The notes: generated by a model from the sequence alone, not told the origin. 64,000 bases of DNA from DASQPA01 sp963756455 (GCA_963756455.1 CAVWNC010000004.1:2914001-2978000), one strand, 5' to 3'. Shown: positions 19,681-28,966, numbered from the stretch's first letter. Numbers and translations are program-made.

Positions 19681-20877
19681 TCATCCGAGGCCCGAGACGC
19701 CGGCCTCCTCGGCCACCGCCTGGCCCGCGTTGGCATACGCCCACATGGCCTCGTAGTGCGTGATGTTCTCCCGCTTCGCCAACGCATCGACCTCCTCGGT
19801 GAGGAACGACACCATGCGTTCGGCGATGCGATGCGCCAGCGGCTTCTTGGGTGTGAAGTCGCGCTTCGGGTAGTTCTGCCGCCAGAACCATTCCAACCGC
19901 GAGGTGAGGGCTCCCGCCAGCGTCAGGATCTGTCCCGGAATCGCGAAAATCCCCTGTGCGGCGATCCGCCGCATGAGCAGTTTCCCCTTTTCGCCGGCCG
20001 GCACCGAGAGATTGTGCGCCAGGATCAGCTTGGACCCCGGAGGAATGGCGTCGATGTCGCTGTTCTCCAACTCCTCGCCCCAGGTGGTGAAGACCTGGAT
20101 CGAGCCACGCCCCAGACACTCGTCGGTGAACCGTCCCTCGGCCGAGCGGAAGCACGGCAGGCCGGCAGGCGGTGCCTCTGTACCCTGGTCGTAATCGAGG
20201 TCGCACACCGAGAGATCCGTGAAACCCTCCCTTTGGAGGAACGTGAGCAACTCGCTGCCGAGCGCGCCGGCCGAGCCGACCAGGGTGTACCGGGCCGCCT
20301 TGTCCTCCAGGAGTCCGAGAGTGCGCAGCGCCCCCACGATCCCAGAGACGGTATAGGAGGCCTTGCCGCCGCAGCCTCCGATGTCGCAGCCCACTCCCAG
20401 GACGTGAGGCGTAAAGTCGGCCAGCAGATCCGCCAGGCCGGCGTAGCGGCCGAAGTCCGGCGTCAGCTTGATCCGGCCGCCCTTCTGATTGAGCAGATCT
20501 CCGATCTCTCTGAAGACCTGCGAAATCAGAGCGCGAAACTCGGGGTGGGCTGGGTTCTTTAAAATTTCATTCAACTTCTCGGTTTTCGGCCGCATGATGC
20601 AGCGGCCCCCCCCCACCCGGCTCTTCAAGTATCCCGAGGGAATCTCCGGCGCCAGGTCCGCCAGGAAGTCGGTTTCCAGGGCACGGTTGATCATGCAGTT
20701 CTTGAGATGGCTCTCCTCGAACATCAGACGGACGAGACTTTCCTCGGCGTCGCTGTCGGATGCAGACCAGCCGACCATCCGCGTGCCTCCGTAGCAGTAC
20801 TCGTATCCAGGATCCTGCACCCCGGCAATCCAGGCATCGCACACGTCCGTCGAGATAGCGTCCATATCGTAGTTCAT
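19681..20877 (-). CDS. Leu/Phe/Val dehydrogenase-fold NAD(P) protein
   Basis: This 398-residue protein looks like the amino-acid dehydrogenase family (LeuDH/PheDH/ValDH, and ScyB of scytonemin synthesis). The first half has the GGGR segment (residues about 90-93) where LeuDH has GGGK with its active-site lysine, and TPDFG where LeuDH has AEDVG. The second half has a Rossmann-like VGSAGALGSEL segment followed by an acidic CDLDYD stretch that should bind the cofactor. The Lys-to-Arg change makes ordinary oxidative deamination uncertain. The protein could make or use an alpha-keto acid or unusual amino acid for the NRPS, or be catalytically altered. It lies 33 bp after asnB and 31 bp before the NRPS, with an AGGAAGAG ribosome-binding site, so it belongs to the operon. 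The alignment is from memory of the family. Confidence 0.65.
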   Translation of the reverse strand: MNYDMDAISTDVCDAWIAGVQDPGYEYCYGGTRMVGWSASDSDAEESLVRLMFEESHLKNCMINRALETDFLADLAPEIPSGYLKSRVGGGRCIMRPKTEKLNEILKNPAHPEFRALISQVFREIGDLLNQKGGRIKLTPDFGRYAGLADLLADFTPHVLGVGCDIGGCGGKASYTVSGIVGALRTLGLLEDKAARYTLVGSAGALGSELLTFLQREGFTDLSVCDLDYDQGTEAPPAGLPCFRSAEGRFTDECLGRGSIQVFTTWGEELENSDIDAIPPGSKLILAHNLSVPAGEKGKLLMRRIAAQGIFAIPGQILTLAGALTSRLEWFWRQNYPKRDFTPKKPLAHRIAERMVSFLTEEVDALAKRENITHYEAMWAYANAGQAVAEEAGVSGLG

Positions 20878-20910
20878 TAGGCGCTCTTCCTTTCTCGCTT
20901 TAAGCCAGCA

Positions 20911-22425
20911 TCAGGAGATAAATTTAAAGTAACCGTTCTCTGAAAAGTCGTATACGGGCCGACGGAACCTTTCGTACGGCGGAGGGAAGCCCATGTCGAG
21001 GTACTGCCGGAGGAAGAACGCCTCCTGCGGGGTGCGGATCGCCAGGTCGTCGACGAGGTCGGTCGACAGGTCCGCGCCTCGCTGGGCATAGTTGAAGAGC
21101 TTGTTCTGCAGTCCCGTGCCGTCCGGCATCCGGACCTTGCGCCGGTTGGCGATGTAATCCGGCAGCTCATCGCGGAGCGCCTCGCGCAGGATCCACTTCT
21201 CGATCCCATCGCGGAGCTTCAAGTGCATCGGCACGCGATAGGCGAAGCTCAGGAAATCCTTGTCGAGAAACGGCACTCGTGCCTCCACCGAGTTCATCAT
21301 GCTCGAGCGGTCGACCCGCTGCAGGTCCGTTCTGTGGAGGTTCGCGACCCGATACTTCATCAGGTCCAGCTTGTCGTGGTGCTCGCGGAAGAGGTCATAG
21401 CCGGCGAGCACCTCGTCGCTGCCCTCGCCGCAGAGCGCGACCTTGATGCCGTGGCGGTGGATCTCCCGGTAGGCGCAGTAGCCGAGGCAGGTATCCATGA
21501 CGTCGATGCCTTCAAAGAACTCTCCGGCATAAACGATCTTGGGAATCAGCTCCACCATCTCCTCGTCCCGCAGGTAGGTGACATGGTGGGGGACGGAGAA
21601 TTCCTCACAGTAGCGGCGCGCCACCTCGATATCGGAGGCGCCTTCAAAGCCGATGGTGAACGCTGTCACGTTCGCGTGATACTTGCGGGCGAAGTGCAGT
21701 GCAGCGGTGCTGTCGAGACCACCGCTGAAGGTAATGCCGATGGGGAGGTCAGTCTGCACCCGCTTGCGGACCGCCTCCTCGAAGAGCTCGCGGAACCGAG
21801 CCACGATCTCCGCTTCGGTGAGCTCCAGGGGTTCGTCGCTCAGGCTGAAGTACTGGCTGATTCCCTCGGCGCTGACGAAATGCCCGGGCTTCAGCGTGTT
21901 GATCTCGGTGGTGAGCGAGGTCAGGCACTTCTGCTCAGAGGCGAAGTACCAGCTATCGCCGATCTTGGCGTAGTACAAAGGCTTGATGCCGATGTGGTCG
22001 CGGGCGGCAAAAAAGGTATTCCCGGCCTGATCGTAGAGCACGAAGGCGAACATTCCATCCAGCTTTTCGAGGAGCCTCTGACGCCCCCAGTGCCGGTACC
22101 CATGAATCAGAACTTCCGTGTCGGTGTGGGTGCGGAATGGATAGCCGGCGGCGAGCAGCTCTCCGCGCAACTCCTGGAAGTTATAGATCTCGCCATTGAA
22201 GACCGTCCATATGAGGCCATCGGCGCTCGCCAGTGGTTGTTGGCCATCGTCGCGGCCGACGATCGCCAGGCGGTTCGTTCCCAGCGCAAAATCATCGAAC
22301 GCAGCAATCTCTCCGAAGTGCTCCTGATCTCCGCGATAGGCGATCGGTGAGAGCATCTCCTCGAGACAATTCTGGTTGGCCTCACGGCCCGCGGGGCGAT
22401 GCAAGAATGCCGCGATTCCGCACAT
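20911..22425 (-). CDS. asnB: asparagine synthase (glutamine-hydrolysing), class B
   Basis: This 504-residue amidotransferase begins with MCGI, where Cys2 is the glutaminase nucleophile. The N-terminal domain (1 to about 190) shows the family segments YRGD, NGEIYN and DGMFAF. The synthetase domain (about 220-450) has the ATP pyrophosphatase loop SGGLDS and the later CGEGSDE motif, plus EARVPFLD. The length is close to other AsnB-type enzymes. Housekeeping AsnB converts Asp to Asn. In biosynthetic clusters, homologues also amidate carboxylates or close rings, and the place at the head of an NRPS operon suggests either a precursor supply or a tailoring role. The ribosome-binding site AGGGAG sits nine bases before the ATG. 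Confidence 0.92.
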   Translation of the reverse strand: MCGIAAFLHRPAGREANQNCLEEMLSPIAYRGDQEHFGEIAAFDDFALGTNRLAIVGRDDGQQPLASADGLIWTVFNGEIYNFQELRGELLAAGYPFRTHTDTEVLIHGYRHWGRQRLLEKLDGMFAFVLYDQAGNTFFAARDHIGIKPLYYAKIGDSWYFASEQKCLTSLTTEINTLKPGHFVSAEGISQYFSLSDEPLELTEAEIVARFRELFEEAVRKRVQTDLPIGITFSGGLDSTAALHFARKYHANVTAFTIGFEGASDIEVARRYCEEFSVPHHVTYLRDEEMVELIPKIVYAGEFFEGIDVMDTCLGYCAYREIHRHGIKVALCGEGSDEVLAGYDLFREHHDKLDLMKYRVANLHRTDLQRVDRSSMMNSVEARVPFLDKDFLSFAYRVPMHLKLRDGIEKWILREALRDELPDYIANRRKVRMPDGTGLQNKLFNYAQRGADLSTDLVDDLAIRTPQEAFFLRQYLDMGFPPPYERFRRPVYDFSENGYFKFIS

Positions 22426-22458
22426 TCGTCCGGTCTCCCTAGGAAGAAGATCCTGCGA

Positions 22459-22584
22459 TCAGGCGGTGTCTGCCATCACAGGGATGCATGCCGTCTTCCG
22501 CTCCGGGCTCGGAGTTGGGCGGCGGTCCGCTCCATCCATTTCCCCACTCAGGGACCCCGCCGGCATACTCGTAAAGGTTAGCAT
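22459..22584 (-). CDS. candidate 41-residue leader peptide or small protein
   Basis: An open frame of 41 codons begins with ATG at 22584, ends with TGA at 22459 and leaves 33 bp before asnB, the same spacing as the next gene junctions. The peptide starts MLTFTSMPAG and has a single Cys near the C terminus (TACIPVMADTA). About 70% of third codon positions are G or C, moderately coding-like for this genome. The upstream GAGAGAAA is only a fair ribosome-binding site. It lies just downstream of a plausible promoter. It could be a short leader that controls translation, a tiny protein of unknown function, or chance. I know no family for it. Confidence 0.3.
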   Translation of the reverse strand: MLTFTSMPAGSLSGEMDGADRRPTPSPERKTACIPVMADTA

Positions 22585-22610
22585 GCTTTCTCTCTATTGA
22601 ACAGCGTGAG

Positions 22611-22653
22611 ACGATATGACGACTTTTCGCAATGCGCAAGTTGCATCCTTGCG
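22611..22653 (-). promoter_or_regulatory. candidate promoter and overlapping inverted repeat for the NRPS operon
   Basis: On the minus strand TTGCGC (22639-22634) and TATCGT (22616-22611) are separated by 17 bp, a reasonable sigma70-type pair about 30 bp upstream of the small ORF. An inverted repeat, CGCAAG-7-CTTGCG (22635-22653), overlaps the -35 and could be an operator. The 22585-22849 gap is clearly less GC-rich than its surroundings, as expected for a promoter region. Nothing else coding is visible there. Confidence 0.35.
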
Positions 22654-22849
22654 ACCAGTAGCGCTTCACAATCTAAAGATTAAAATCTGTGGCCCGCCGT
22701 TAACGCTCTCGGCCCGGGAAACCCCACGCCTGGAAACCTTTGTTATCTACTTTAGAGTCGTCGACTGAGCGAGCGTCAGCCGCCGAAACCGCAAACGTTT
22801 TCTGTTGATGGGGAAAGAGAAGACGGGGTGAGGCGAGGGGGTTCCGGCC

Positions 22850-23494
22850 TTACGGAACGCGACGCAAGAGCTTGAGAGCGATATCGGAGGGCCCCATCCC
22901 GAGGGCGCGAACGAGTTGAACCATCAGCATCGCCATCGGCTCTAAGTATCGCGCGTTGCGGAGGTCACCGGCATCGATCATCTCGAAGCCGGCCGCCGCT
23001 CCGAGGCCTGCCACCACAGCCTTCGCAGCGCTATCATCACCACAGTAGAAAACGGAAGCCGGAAGCGCGCCGAATTGCGGGCCATCATCCAGGATCTCGG
23101 CGTAGACGTGATTGAACGCCTTCACCACTCGCGCTCCGCGGGCACGGCTCGCGAGCTCTTCGGCACCCGAGGTGTTGTGTCCGACGGCTAAGGAGCGGCC
23201 ATCCTCACCTTCCGGATTCGAGCAGTCGAGGAGAATCTTACCGGAGAGATCTCCCGCCGCCCGCAGGATCTCCTCCGCATCCTGCCAGAGGATGGGGAGC
23301 ACCAGGAGCTCTCCGTACGCCGCGGCTTCCCCGTAACTACCGCCCTGCGCTTCTGCGATCGCCGCCGCCGTCTCGCGTGCCCGCTCGGGTTGGCGAGAAC
23401 CGAAGTAGACCGCATGTCCCTGCGCCGCGAGCAGCCTGCCGACCGCCCTCGCCATGGTGCCGGTGCCCAGAATTCCGATCCGCATCGCGTCCAT
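22850..23494 (-). CDS. F420/NADP oxidoreductase-type reductase
   Basis: This 214-residue protein begins with a Rossmann motif (MRIGILGTGTMARAVGR, GxGxxA), followed by FGSRQPERA as in NADPH-binding proteins of the NADP oxidoreductase, coenzyme F420-dependent family. VVKAFNHV in the middle is the usual second family motif. Such enzymes often lack F420 and act on other substrates, so F420 use is not proven. The start at ATG 23494 is preferred because AGGAG sits eight bases upstream. A GTG at 23503 would place the AGGAG too close. The gene is 20 bp downstream of the ADOP permease and could be cotranscribed with it. It is separated from asnB by a promoter-like gap, so it is probably not part of the NRPS operon. 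Confidence 0.75.
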   Translation of the reverse strand: MDAMRIGILGTGTMARAVGRLLAAQGHAVYFGSRQPERARETAAAIAEAQGGSYGEAAAYGELLVLPILWQDAEEILRAAGDLSGKILLDCSNPEGEDGRSLAVGHNTSGAEELASRARGARVVKAFNHVYAEILDDGPQFGALPASVFYCGDDSAAKAVVAGLGAAAGFEMIDAGDLRNARYLEPMAMLMVQLVRALGMGPSDIALKLLRRVP

Positions 23495-23513
23495 CGTCTT
23501 CACTCCTGTGTCT

Positions 23514-25949
23514 TCATTCCTGCCGGATGGCGATCGTGGGATCGACCCGCATCGCGCGACGGGCCGGGATCAAGGAGGCGCCCAGGGCGACCGCCACCAG
23601 CATCGCGGTCACCCCGAGATAGGTGAGAGCGTCATAGGGCCCGACGCCGAAGAGCAGGCTGGAAATCGCGCTCTTCAAGGCGATCGAGCCCACGATCCCC
23701 AGGGCGATGCCCACCAGGGTCGGCAGCAGGCCATCGCGCGTCGAGCCGAGGAAGATTTGCGAGCGCCGGGCGCCGAGCGCCATCCGGATTCCGATCTCGC
23801 GCGTCCGCCGGCTCAGCGCATAGCTGACGACGCCGTAGAGCCCCACCGCGGCGAGCACCAGGGCGACGAGGGAAAACAGCGTCATCATGATGAGGGCGAA
23901 GCGGTTGGAGGCCTGGGCGTCGACGATGTAACTCTCCATCGGCCGCGGCTTCGCCATCGAGAGCAACGGATCGAGATCCTGGAGGCTGCGGCGGATCGGG
24001 GCCACCAGGGACGTTGGATCGCTCGCCGTGCGCACCATCAAGTAGAGCTCGGTGTCGACCCACGCCCAGCCGCGGCTCGCGAGGTAGATGGTCTCCCGGC
24101 CGTCGGAGCGCAGGTCTTTGTAGCGGATGTTCTCGACCACGCCGACGACTTTGAGCGGCACTTCTTTGTCGAGCGGCGAGCCGTAGATGGTCCTCCCCAG
24201 AGCGCTCTGGTGGGGCCAGTTGTGCTCCGCCATGGTGCGATCGATCAGCACCGCGTTTCGCTCGGTCTCCTCAAGGAGACGGCCCTCGATCAGCCGAGCT
24301 CCTATCGCCTCCGGCAAGCCCGGCCGGATGATCCGGAAGTCCGCCAGCGGGTCCGCCCCGGTTCGGGGCCGATCCGGCAGGCGATACGTGGCATACCAGA
24401 TCTGGCCGTTGAGCGGTATGGGCCAGAGAGTGCTGACGGAGACGACGCCCGGAAGCTCCCGGATGCGGCTCTCCAAGCGTTTCAGGAAGTCATCGACGCC
24501 GTCCGGCGCCTGGTAGCGGGCAGCGGGGAAGCTGACTGAAAAGGTGAGCAGGTTCTTGGCGTCGAAACCTGGGCGCACGTCCTGGAGTCGGGAGAAACTG
24601 CGCAGCAGGAGGCCGGTGCCCAGGAGGAGGACTAAGGAGAGCGCCACCTCGGCCACGATCAGCACCCGGCTGAGCCGCGTGCTGCTGCCGCGCGCCGCCG
24701 CGCTCGTCTCCTTGAGGATGAGCCCGACATTGCGCCGCCAGATGGAGATCGTCGGCAGGAGACCCGAGAGCACCGCTGACAGGAGGGTGACGAAGAGCGC
24801 GAAGACGAGCACGGGACCGCTCAGGGTGATGCTGTCGAGGCGCGGAAAGGAGGCCGGTTTGAGCGCCACCAGCAGTTGGATCTCCCAGTGCGCGAGGAGC
24901 ACGCCGGCCAGGCCGCCGAGGAGCGAAAGGACCAGGGATTCGAGGAGGATCTGGCGGGCGATCGAAAGCGTGCCGCCCCCGAGCGCCAGCCGCAGGGCGA
25001 TCTCGCGCTGGCGACCGTGCACCCGGACGAGGAAGAGGTTGGCGACGTTTAAGCAGGCGATGAAGAGGACCAGCGCCACCGAGCCCTGGAGGATGAGGAG
25101 CGCGGTCTCCACGTGTCCCACCACCTCGCGGTGGAGGGGCTGGACGTCGAGATTGAAACCGGCCTCGGCGTGATCCTTGTACCGGGCCCGCAGGTCGCTC
25201 GCCAGGCTGTCGAGCTCGGCCTGGGCCTGGGCCACCGTCACCCCCGGCTTGAGCCGGCCGAGGACCCGCAGGTTGGTCCCCGTGAGCTCGGGGGTGACCC
25301 ACCACTCCGGATGCAGCGTCTCGTCGGGCGCCTTCCACAGATCGACGTTGGTGGACATCCCCACGTCGGCCGACATGTGCAGGCGGAAGCCCCGCGGCAG
25401 GACGCCGAGGATCGTATACGGCCGGCCGTCGAGTTGCAGCTTGCGGCCCACGACCGTCGGGTCGGCGCCGAAATCACGCCGCCAGAGCTCGTCGCCGAGG
25501 ACCACCGAGCTCGCCGGCTCGTTGGCGACGAAAGCGCGACCGAGGACGGGCTTGACGCCCAGCACGTCGAAGAAGTTCCGCGACACCCAGCCCACCTCGA
25601 CCTGCGTCGGCTCCCCGGCACCGGTGATGCTGTGGCGGACGGAGCCGAAGGCGGCGAGACCGGAAAAGCTCCGCAGCTGTCGTTGATATTCGCGAAAATC
25701 GCCACCCGAATGGCTCACCCGGGGAGCCTTGAGCTGGAGCCACTGCGCCCAGATCACCGTCAGCTGCTCCGGATGCGGGTAGGGCAGGGGCCGCAGGAGC
25801 ACGCCATAGACGGTGCTGAAGATCGCCACGCTCGAGCCGATCCCCAGCGCCAGCGTAAGGATCGCGATGGCGGCGAACCCCGGACGCCGCAGCAGGGTGC
25901 GGAAGGTGAACCGCAGTTCGCGCACCAACGAATCGTTCGCCATCCCCAT
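23514..25949 (-). CDS. ADOP-type ABC transporter permease (MacB/FtsX-like)
   Basis: This 811-residue membrane protein has the duplicated MacB-periplasmic-core plus FtsX arrangement. It opens with the family start RELRFTFRTLLRRPGFAAIA, then a transmembrane helix and the VYGVLLRPLPYP segment. A first extracytoplasmic domain follows, then a three-helix bundle (about 285-420), a further helix near 440, a second extracytoplasmic domain, and three C-terminal helices ending in PARRAMRVDPTIAIRQE. The length is usual for acidobacterial duplicated orphan permeases, which lack a neighbouring ATPase, as here. The substrate is unknown. AAGGAGG lies four bases before ATG 25949 and ten before ATG 25943, so either may start translation. 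Confidence 0.9.
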   Translation of the reverse strand: MGMANDSLVRELRFTFRTLLRRPGFAAIAILTLALGIGSSVAIFSTVYGVLLRPLPYPHPEQLTVIWAQWLQLKAPRVSHSGGDFREYQRQLRSFSGLAAFGSVRHSITGAGEPTQVEVGWVSRNFFDVLGVKPVLGRAFVANEPASSVVLGDELWRRDFGADPTVVGRKLQLDGRPYTILGVLPRGFRLHMSADVGMSTNVDLWKAPDETLHPEWWVTPELTGTNLRVLGRLKPGVTVAQAQAELDSLASDLRARYKDHAEAGFNLDVQPLHREVVGHVETALLILQGSVALVLFIACLNVANLFLVRVHGRQREIALRLALGGGTLSIARQILLESLVLSLLGGLAGVLLAHWEIQLLVALKPASFPRLDSITLSGPVLVFALFVTLLSAVLSGLLPTISIWRRNVGLILKETSAAARGSSTRLSRVLIVAEVALSLVLLLGTGLLLRSFSRLQDVRPGFDAKNLLTFSVSFPAARYQAPDGVDDFLKRLESRIRELPGVVSVSTLWPIPLNGQIWYATYRLPDRPRTGADPLADFRIIRPGLPEAIGARLIEGRLLEETERNAVLIDRTMAEHNWPHQSALGRTIYGSPLDKEVPLKVVGVVENIRYKDLRSDGRETIYLASRGWAWVDTELYLMVRTASDPTSLVAPIRRSLQDLDPLLSMAKPRPMESYIVDAQASNRFALIMMTLFSLVALVLAAVGLYGVVSYALSRRTREIGIRMALGARRSQIFLGSTRDGLLPTLVGIALGIVGSIALKSAISSLLFGVGPYDALTYLGVTAMLVAVALGASLIPARRAMRVDPTIAIRQE

Positions 25950-26180
25950 ACGTCCTCCTTAGCCACATCGCGTCCGACGCTTCGAAAGTGAGCGACTAGG
26001 ACGGCGGGCGATTGTACCCACTTGGTGCGACGAGCGCCAGCGGCAGCGGCAGCGCGGATTGCTATCCTACACGCTTAACAACGCAAGGTGCTATTTGGGC
26101 TAAAATGGAATGAGCACAATCTTCTCGCAGCACTTCTGGAAGTGCTTGCGCATTTCCCTCACGGCTTTCAAGGAGATCCT

Positions 26181-27349
26181 ATGACCTGGTCCCCCCTGCG
26201 CCCTCTTGCGTCCGCGACTCTCGCGACGGTCTTCTGCCTCAGCGGCCTGGCCGGGTCCGCCGCGGCCCAATCCAATGGCATCACCCTGCCGCCCGGCGGC
26301 GGTAGCCAGCACGCGAAGGTCATCCAGGAGATCGGCCTCGTCAGCATCAGTATCGAATACAGCAGCCCGCACGTCCATGGCCCCTCGGGCGAGGATCGGA
26401 AGGGCAAGATCTGGGGCCAGCTCGTCCCCTACGGGATGACCAACCTGCATTTCGGAACCTGTGGCGACCACTGTCCCTGGCGCGGCGGGGCCAACGCGAA
26501 CACGGTGTTCACCACCTCGCACGACGTCAAGGTCCAGGGCCAACGCCTCCCCGCCGGGGCCTACGGGCTGCACTTCATCCCCGGCCCGGACGAGTGGACG
26601 ATCATCTTCTCCAAGAACTCGACCTCCTGGGGGAGCTACACCTACGACTCCCGGGAAGATGCCCTGCGGGTGACGGCGAAACCGCAGGCTTCGGAGTACC
26701 ACGAGGTGCTGACCTATGACTTTCCCGAGCGCAAGGAGGACACCGCCACGATCGCTCTCCAATGGGAGAACCTCGCCGTGCCCTTCCTCGTCACGGTCGA
26801 CGATCCGAACGGTCTCTATGTCGAGAACCTGCGCCGCGAGCTGCGTTCGAACCCCGGCTTCAGCTCGCAGAACTGGCTCGCCGCCGCGCAGTTTTGCCTG
26901 GAGAACAAAACTCACCTGGACGACGGCCTCCTCTGGGCGCGGCATGCGGTCGACCCGACGCGAGGCGGGCAGGAGGACTACAACGGTTTGAGCACTCTGG
27001 CCGACCTCGAAGCCGCCAATGGCCGCACCGCGGACGCGGCCAGGACCATGGAGCGGGCTCTCGCCCACCCGACAGCCCAGCCGCAGGCAACCTCGATCTC
27101 TACGGCCGCCGGCTCCTCGCCGAGAAGAAGCCGCAGGAGGCGATGCAGGTCTTCGAGCTCAACGCCCGGCGCTACCCCAACGCCTGGCCGGTCCACGCCG
27201 GCCTCGCGCGTGGCTACGCGGCCCTGGGAAAGAAGAAGCAGGCGCTGGCCGAGGCCAGGCTCGCCCTCCCCCAGGCGCCGAACGAGGACGACAAAAAAGC
27301 CCTGCAGGAAACGATTCAGCGGATCGAGGACGGCAAGGCGACCGACTGA
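26181..27349 (+). CDS. secreted DUF2911/TPR protein, interrupted by a frameshift
   Basis: Translation should start at ATG 26181, six bases after AAGGAG. A signal peptide (about 1-27, ending AAAQS) is followed by a DUF2911 domain (about 35-190) and helical TPR-like repeats. Around 27086 the reading frame breaks. The first frame runs to ALAHPTAQPQ and then becomes Arg/Ser-rich nonsense. The continuation GNLDLYGRRLLAEKK and later TPR residues lie in another frame to the TGA at 27349. One missing G (CAGGCAAC instead of CAGGGCAAC) restores a single product of about 389 residues. Either the gene is mutated near its 3' end or the sequence has a one-base error. It is divergent from the ADOP gene across a 231-bp gap. 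Confidence 0.85.
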
Positions 27350-27501
27350 ACCCGCTTGGACGGGAGGCCGGCCGTCCCGACGCGGGGAAGGAACCGGACG
27401 GAAGGCGAGGGGCCCATACCCTTCGCCATTTCCTTCGTGTCCCAGCTCCTCGATCCTCGGTTCAGCCTTGACGTGTCGCTTCCTCGGCAAGTCCGTGCAA
27501 T

Positions 27502-28836
27502 TTATCCGTTGGCTTTCGGTTTCCCCAGCGCGCGGAAGATGGGAGGCGTTTCGATTGCCGGCCGGCGCCAGTGGACGGCCAAGTACTTCCGCACTTCGCC
27601 CAGGAGATCCGTCGCGACCGCAAGCCGCTGGACGTTGTCCAGCAACAGCGTCCATACCGTCCTCATCTGCTCATGCGAGAAGTCCGCCAGCTCCGGCTGC
27701 GTCAGAGCGCGTTCACAGATCGCCCTGGCTTTCGGTAGCTCGCCCTCTCGCACATGTATGCCAAAGACATACAGGAGATCCAGGAAGGCATCTTTATAAA
27801 GCGCCAGCTCCAGATCGGCCGTCACCACGTCACGGAACAGCCGCTCGGCCTCCTTCAGATAGCCGAAGGAGTGCAACAACCGGGCGCCGACGAAATCCCT
27901 CCGTATCCTCATCCTGCCGGTTTCGTGCGACTGCAAGCAACTGCCGAAAAGACTTGCAGCCTCTGAAAGCTCACCAAGGGAAATCAGGCACTCGACCTGG
28001 AGAAGGCGGGCGAGCTTCGCCAGCTCCGGCTCGCTCGACGGTATAAGTGGCAAGGCACGTTTCGCCAGAAGCAATCCTTCCGCTGGATTGGGCTGCTCTA
28101 AGACATTCGATGCCTGGATAAGAGTCCGCGCCACTGCTGGCCAGTCCTCCAGCCGCTCGTAGATCTTCACACACCGCTCGAGACTCGCGGTCGCCTCTTC
28201 GACAAATCCCTGATCGGCCTGGGTCAGCGCGCCAACGGCAAGACAAAAGGCCTCCAGCCAGGCGCTCAAGGAGCCTTTCTTTCGTAAGGTCTCGGCGCGA
28301 TCGATCGCTTGATTCGCCCGCGTCCACTCCGCAGCTTTCCGCCGCGCGTTCGCGAGCTCCGCCCACAGTTCCACTTGGAGATCGATTCTCACGTGTTCGC
28401 TATAGTGGTTCGGGTCCATGCCCTGGATGCAAAGGGTGGTGAGGTGTGCAAGCCTCTCCGCGGTCTCGTACGTGCGGCAGGCCCACAACTCGCGCAGGAG
28501 GAGGGAGACAAAGGCCCACGACTTGCAGACCTTGGTCACCACGGCCCGATCCTTTTGGGCTTTGGGAGTGAGCAGGCGCATCTCCGACCACTCGGCATGC
28601 GCCAATGCCGCTTCCAGGGCATCCTCCTGTTCCAGGTGAAAAATCTCGGCAAGGATTCTGAGCGAGCCGCCGGGGCGCTTCAGCCCCAGATCAGCCTGGA
28701 TCTCTGCGACCGCTCCCCGGGCGACGCTCCGGCACGCCGGGCAGGAGAACAAGTGGGTGGCGATTTGGGCGGTCTCGGTACGTCCGGCCGTTCCAGCAAG
28801 AACCTTGCGCAGGAACTCCCTCGTCACATGGGCCAT
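27502..28836 (-). CDS. zf-HC2-like/TPR regulatory protein
   Basis: This 444-residue soluble protein has an anti-sigma-factor-type zinc motif at the N terminus (H28-x3-C32-x2-C35, in HLFSCPAC). After it come long stretches of helix-turn-helix pairs of TPR character, for example AEWTRANQAIDRAETL, EEATASLERCVKIYERLEDW and GYLKEAERLFRDVV. No membrane segment is visible. The arrangement suggests a cytoplasmic protein that binds a partner, possibly a sigma factor or regulator, but no sigma factor gene is adjacent. TAGGAG lies six bases before the ATG. A terminator hairpin separates it from the DPWG-repeat peptide gene upstream, so the two may be transcribed separately. Confidence 0.7.
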   Translation of the reverse strand: MAHVTREFLRKVLAGTAGRTETAQIATHLFSCPACRSVARGAVAEIQADLGLKRPGGSLRILAEIFHLEQEDALEAALAHAEWSEMRLLTPKAQKDRAVVTKVCKSWAFVSLLLRELWACRTYETAERLAHLTTLCIQGMDPNHYSEHVRIDLQVELWAELANARRKAAEWTRANQAIDRAETLRKKGSLSAWLEAFCLAVGALTQADQGFVEEATASLERCVKIYERLEDWPAVARTLIQASNVLEQPNPAEGLLLAKRALPLIPSSEPELAKLARLLQVECLISLGELSEAASLFGSCLQSHETGRMRIRRDFVGARLLHSFGYLKEAERLFRDVVTADLELALYKDAFLDLLYVFGIHVREGELPKARAICERALTQPELADFSHEQMRTVWTLLLDNVQRLAVATDLLGEVRKYLAVHWRRPAIETPPIFRALGKPKANG

Positions 28837-28915
28837 TTAAGCTCCTACAGGAATTCATCTTTCGCGAGTAGTTTTAAGTCTAGGTGCCTTTCGGAGCCTT
28901 GTACAGTCCCCTCTT

Positions 28916-28951
28916 GAAGAAAGGGACGGGGGCGCATCGGGCCCCCGTCCG
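28916..28951 (-). terminator. intrinsic terminator after the DPWG peptide gene
   Basis: A perfect 10-bp stem (GGACGGGGGC at 28925-28934 with GCCCCCGTCC at 28942-28951, 7-nt loop) is followed on the minus strand by CTTTCTTC. It lies directly after the stop of the small peptide gene and about 80 bp before the zf-HC2/TPR gene. Confidence 0.7.
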
Positions 28952-28966
28952 GGTCACCGGGCCTCC

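Noticed and set aside
20911..22584. lasso-peptide cluster (Asn-synthase-like cyclase plus short precursor)
   Set aside because: The AsnB has the complete MCGI glutaminase domain, no B-type protease or leader-binding protein is present, and the operon continues into an NRPS.
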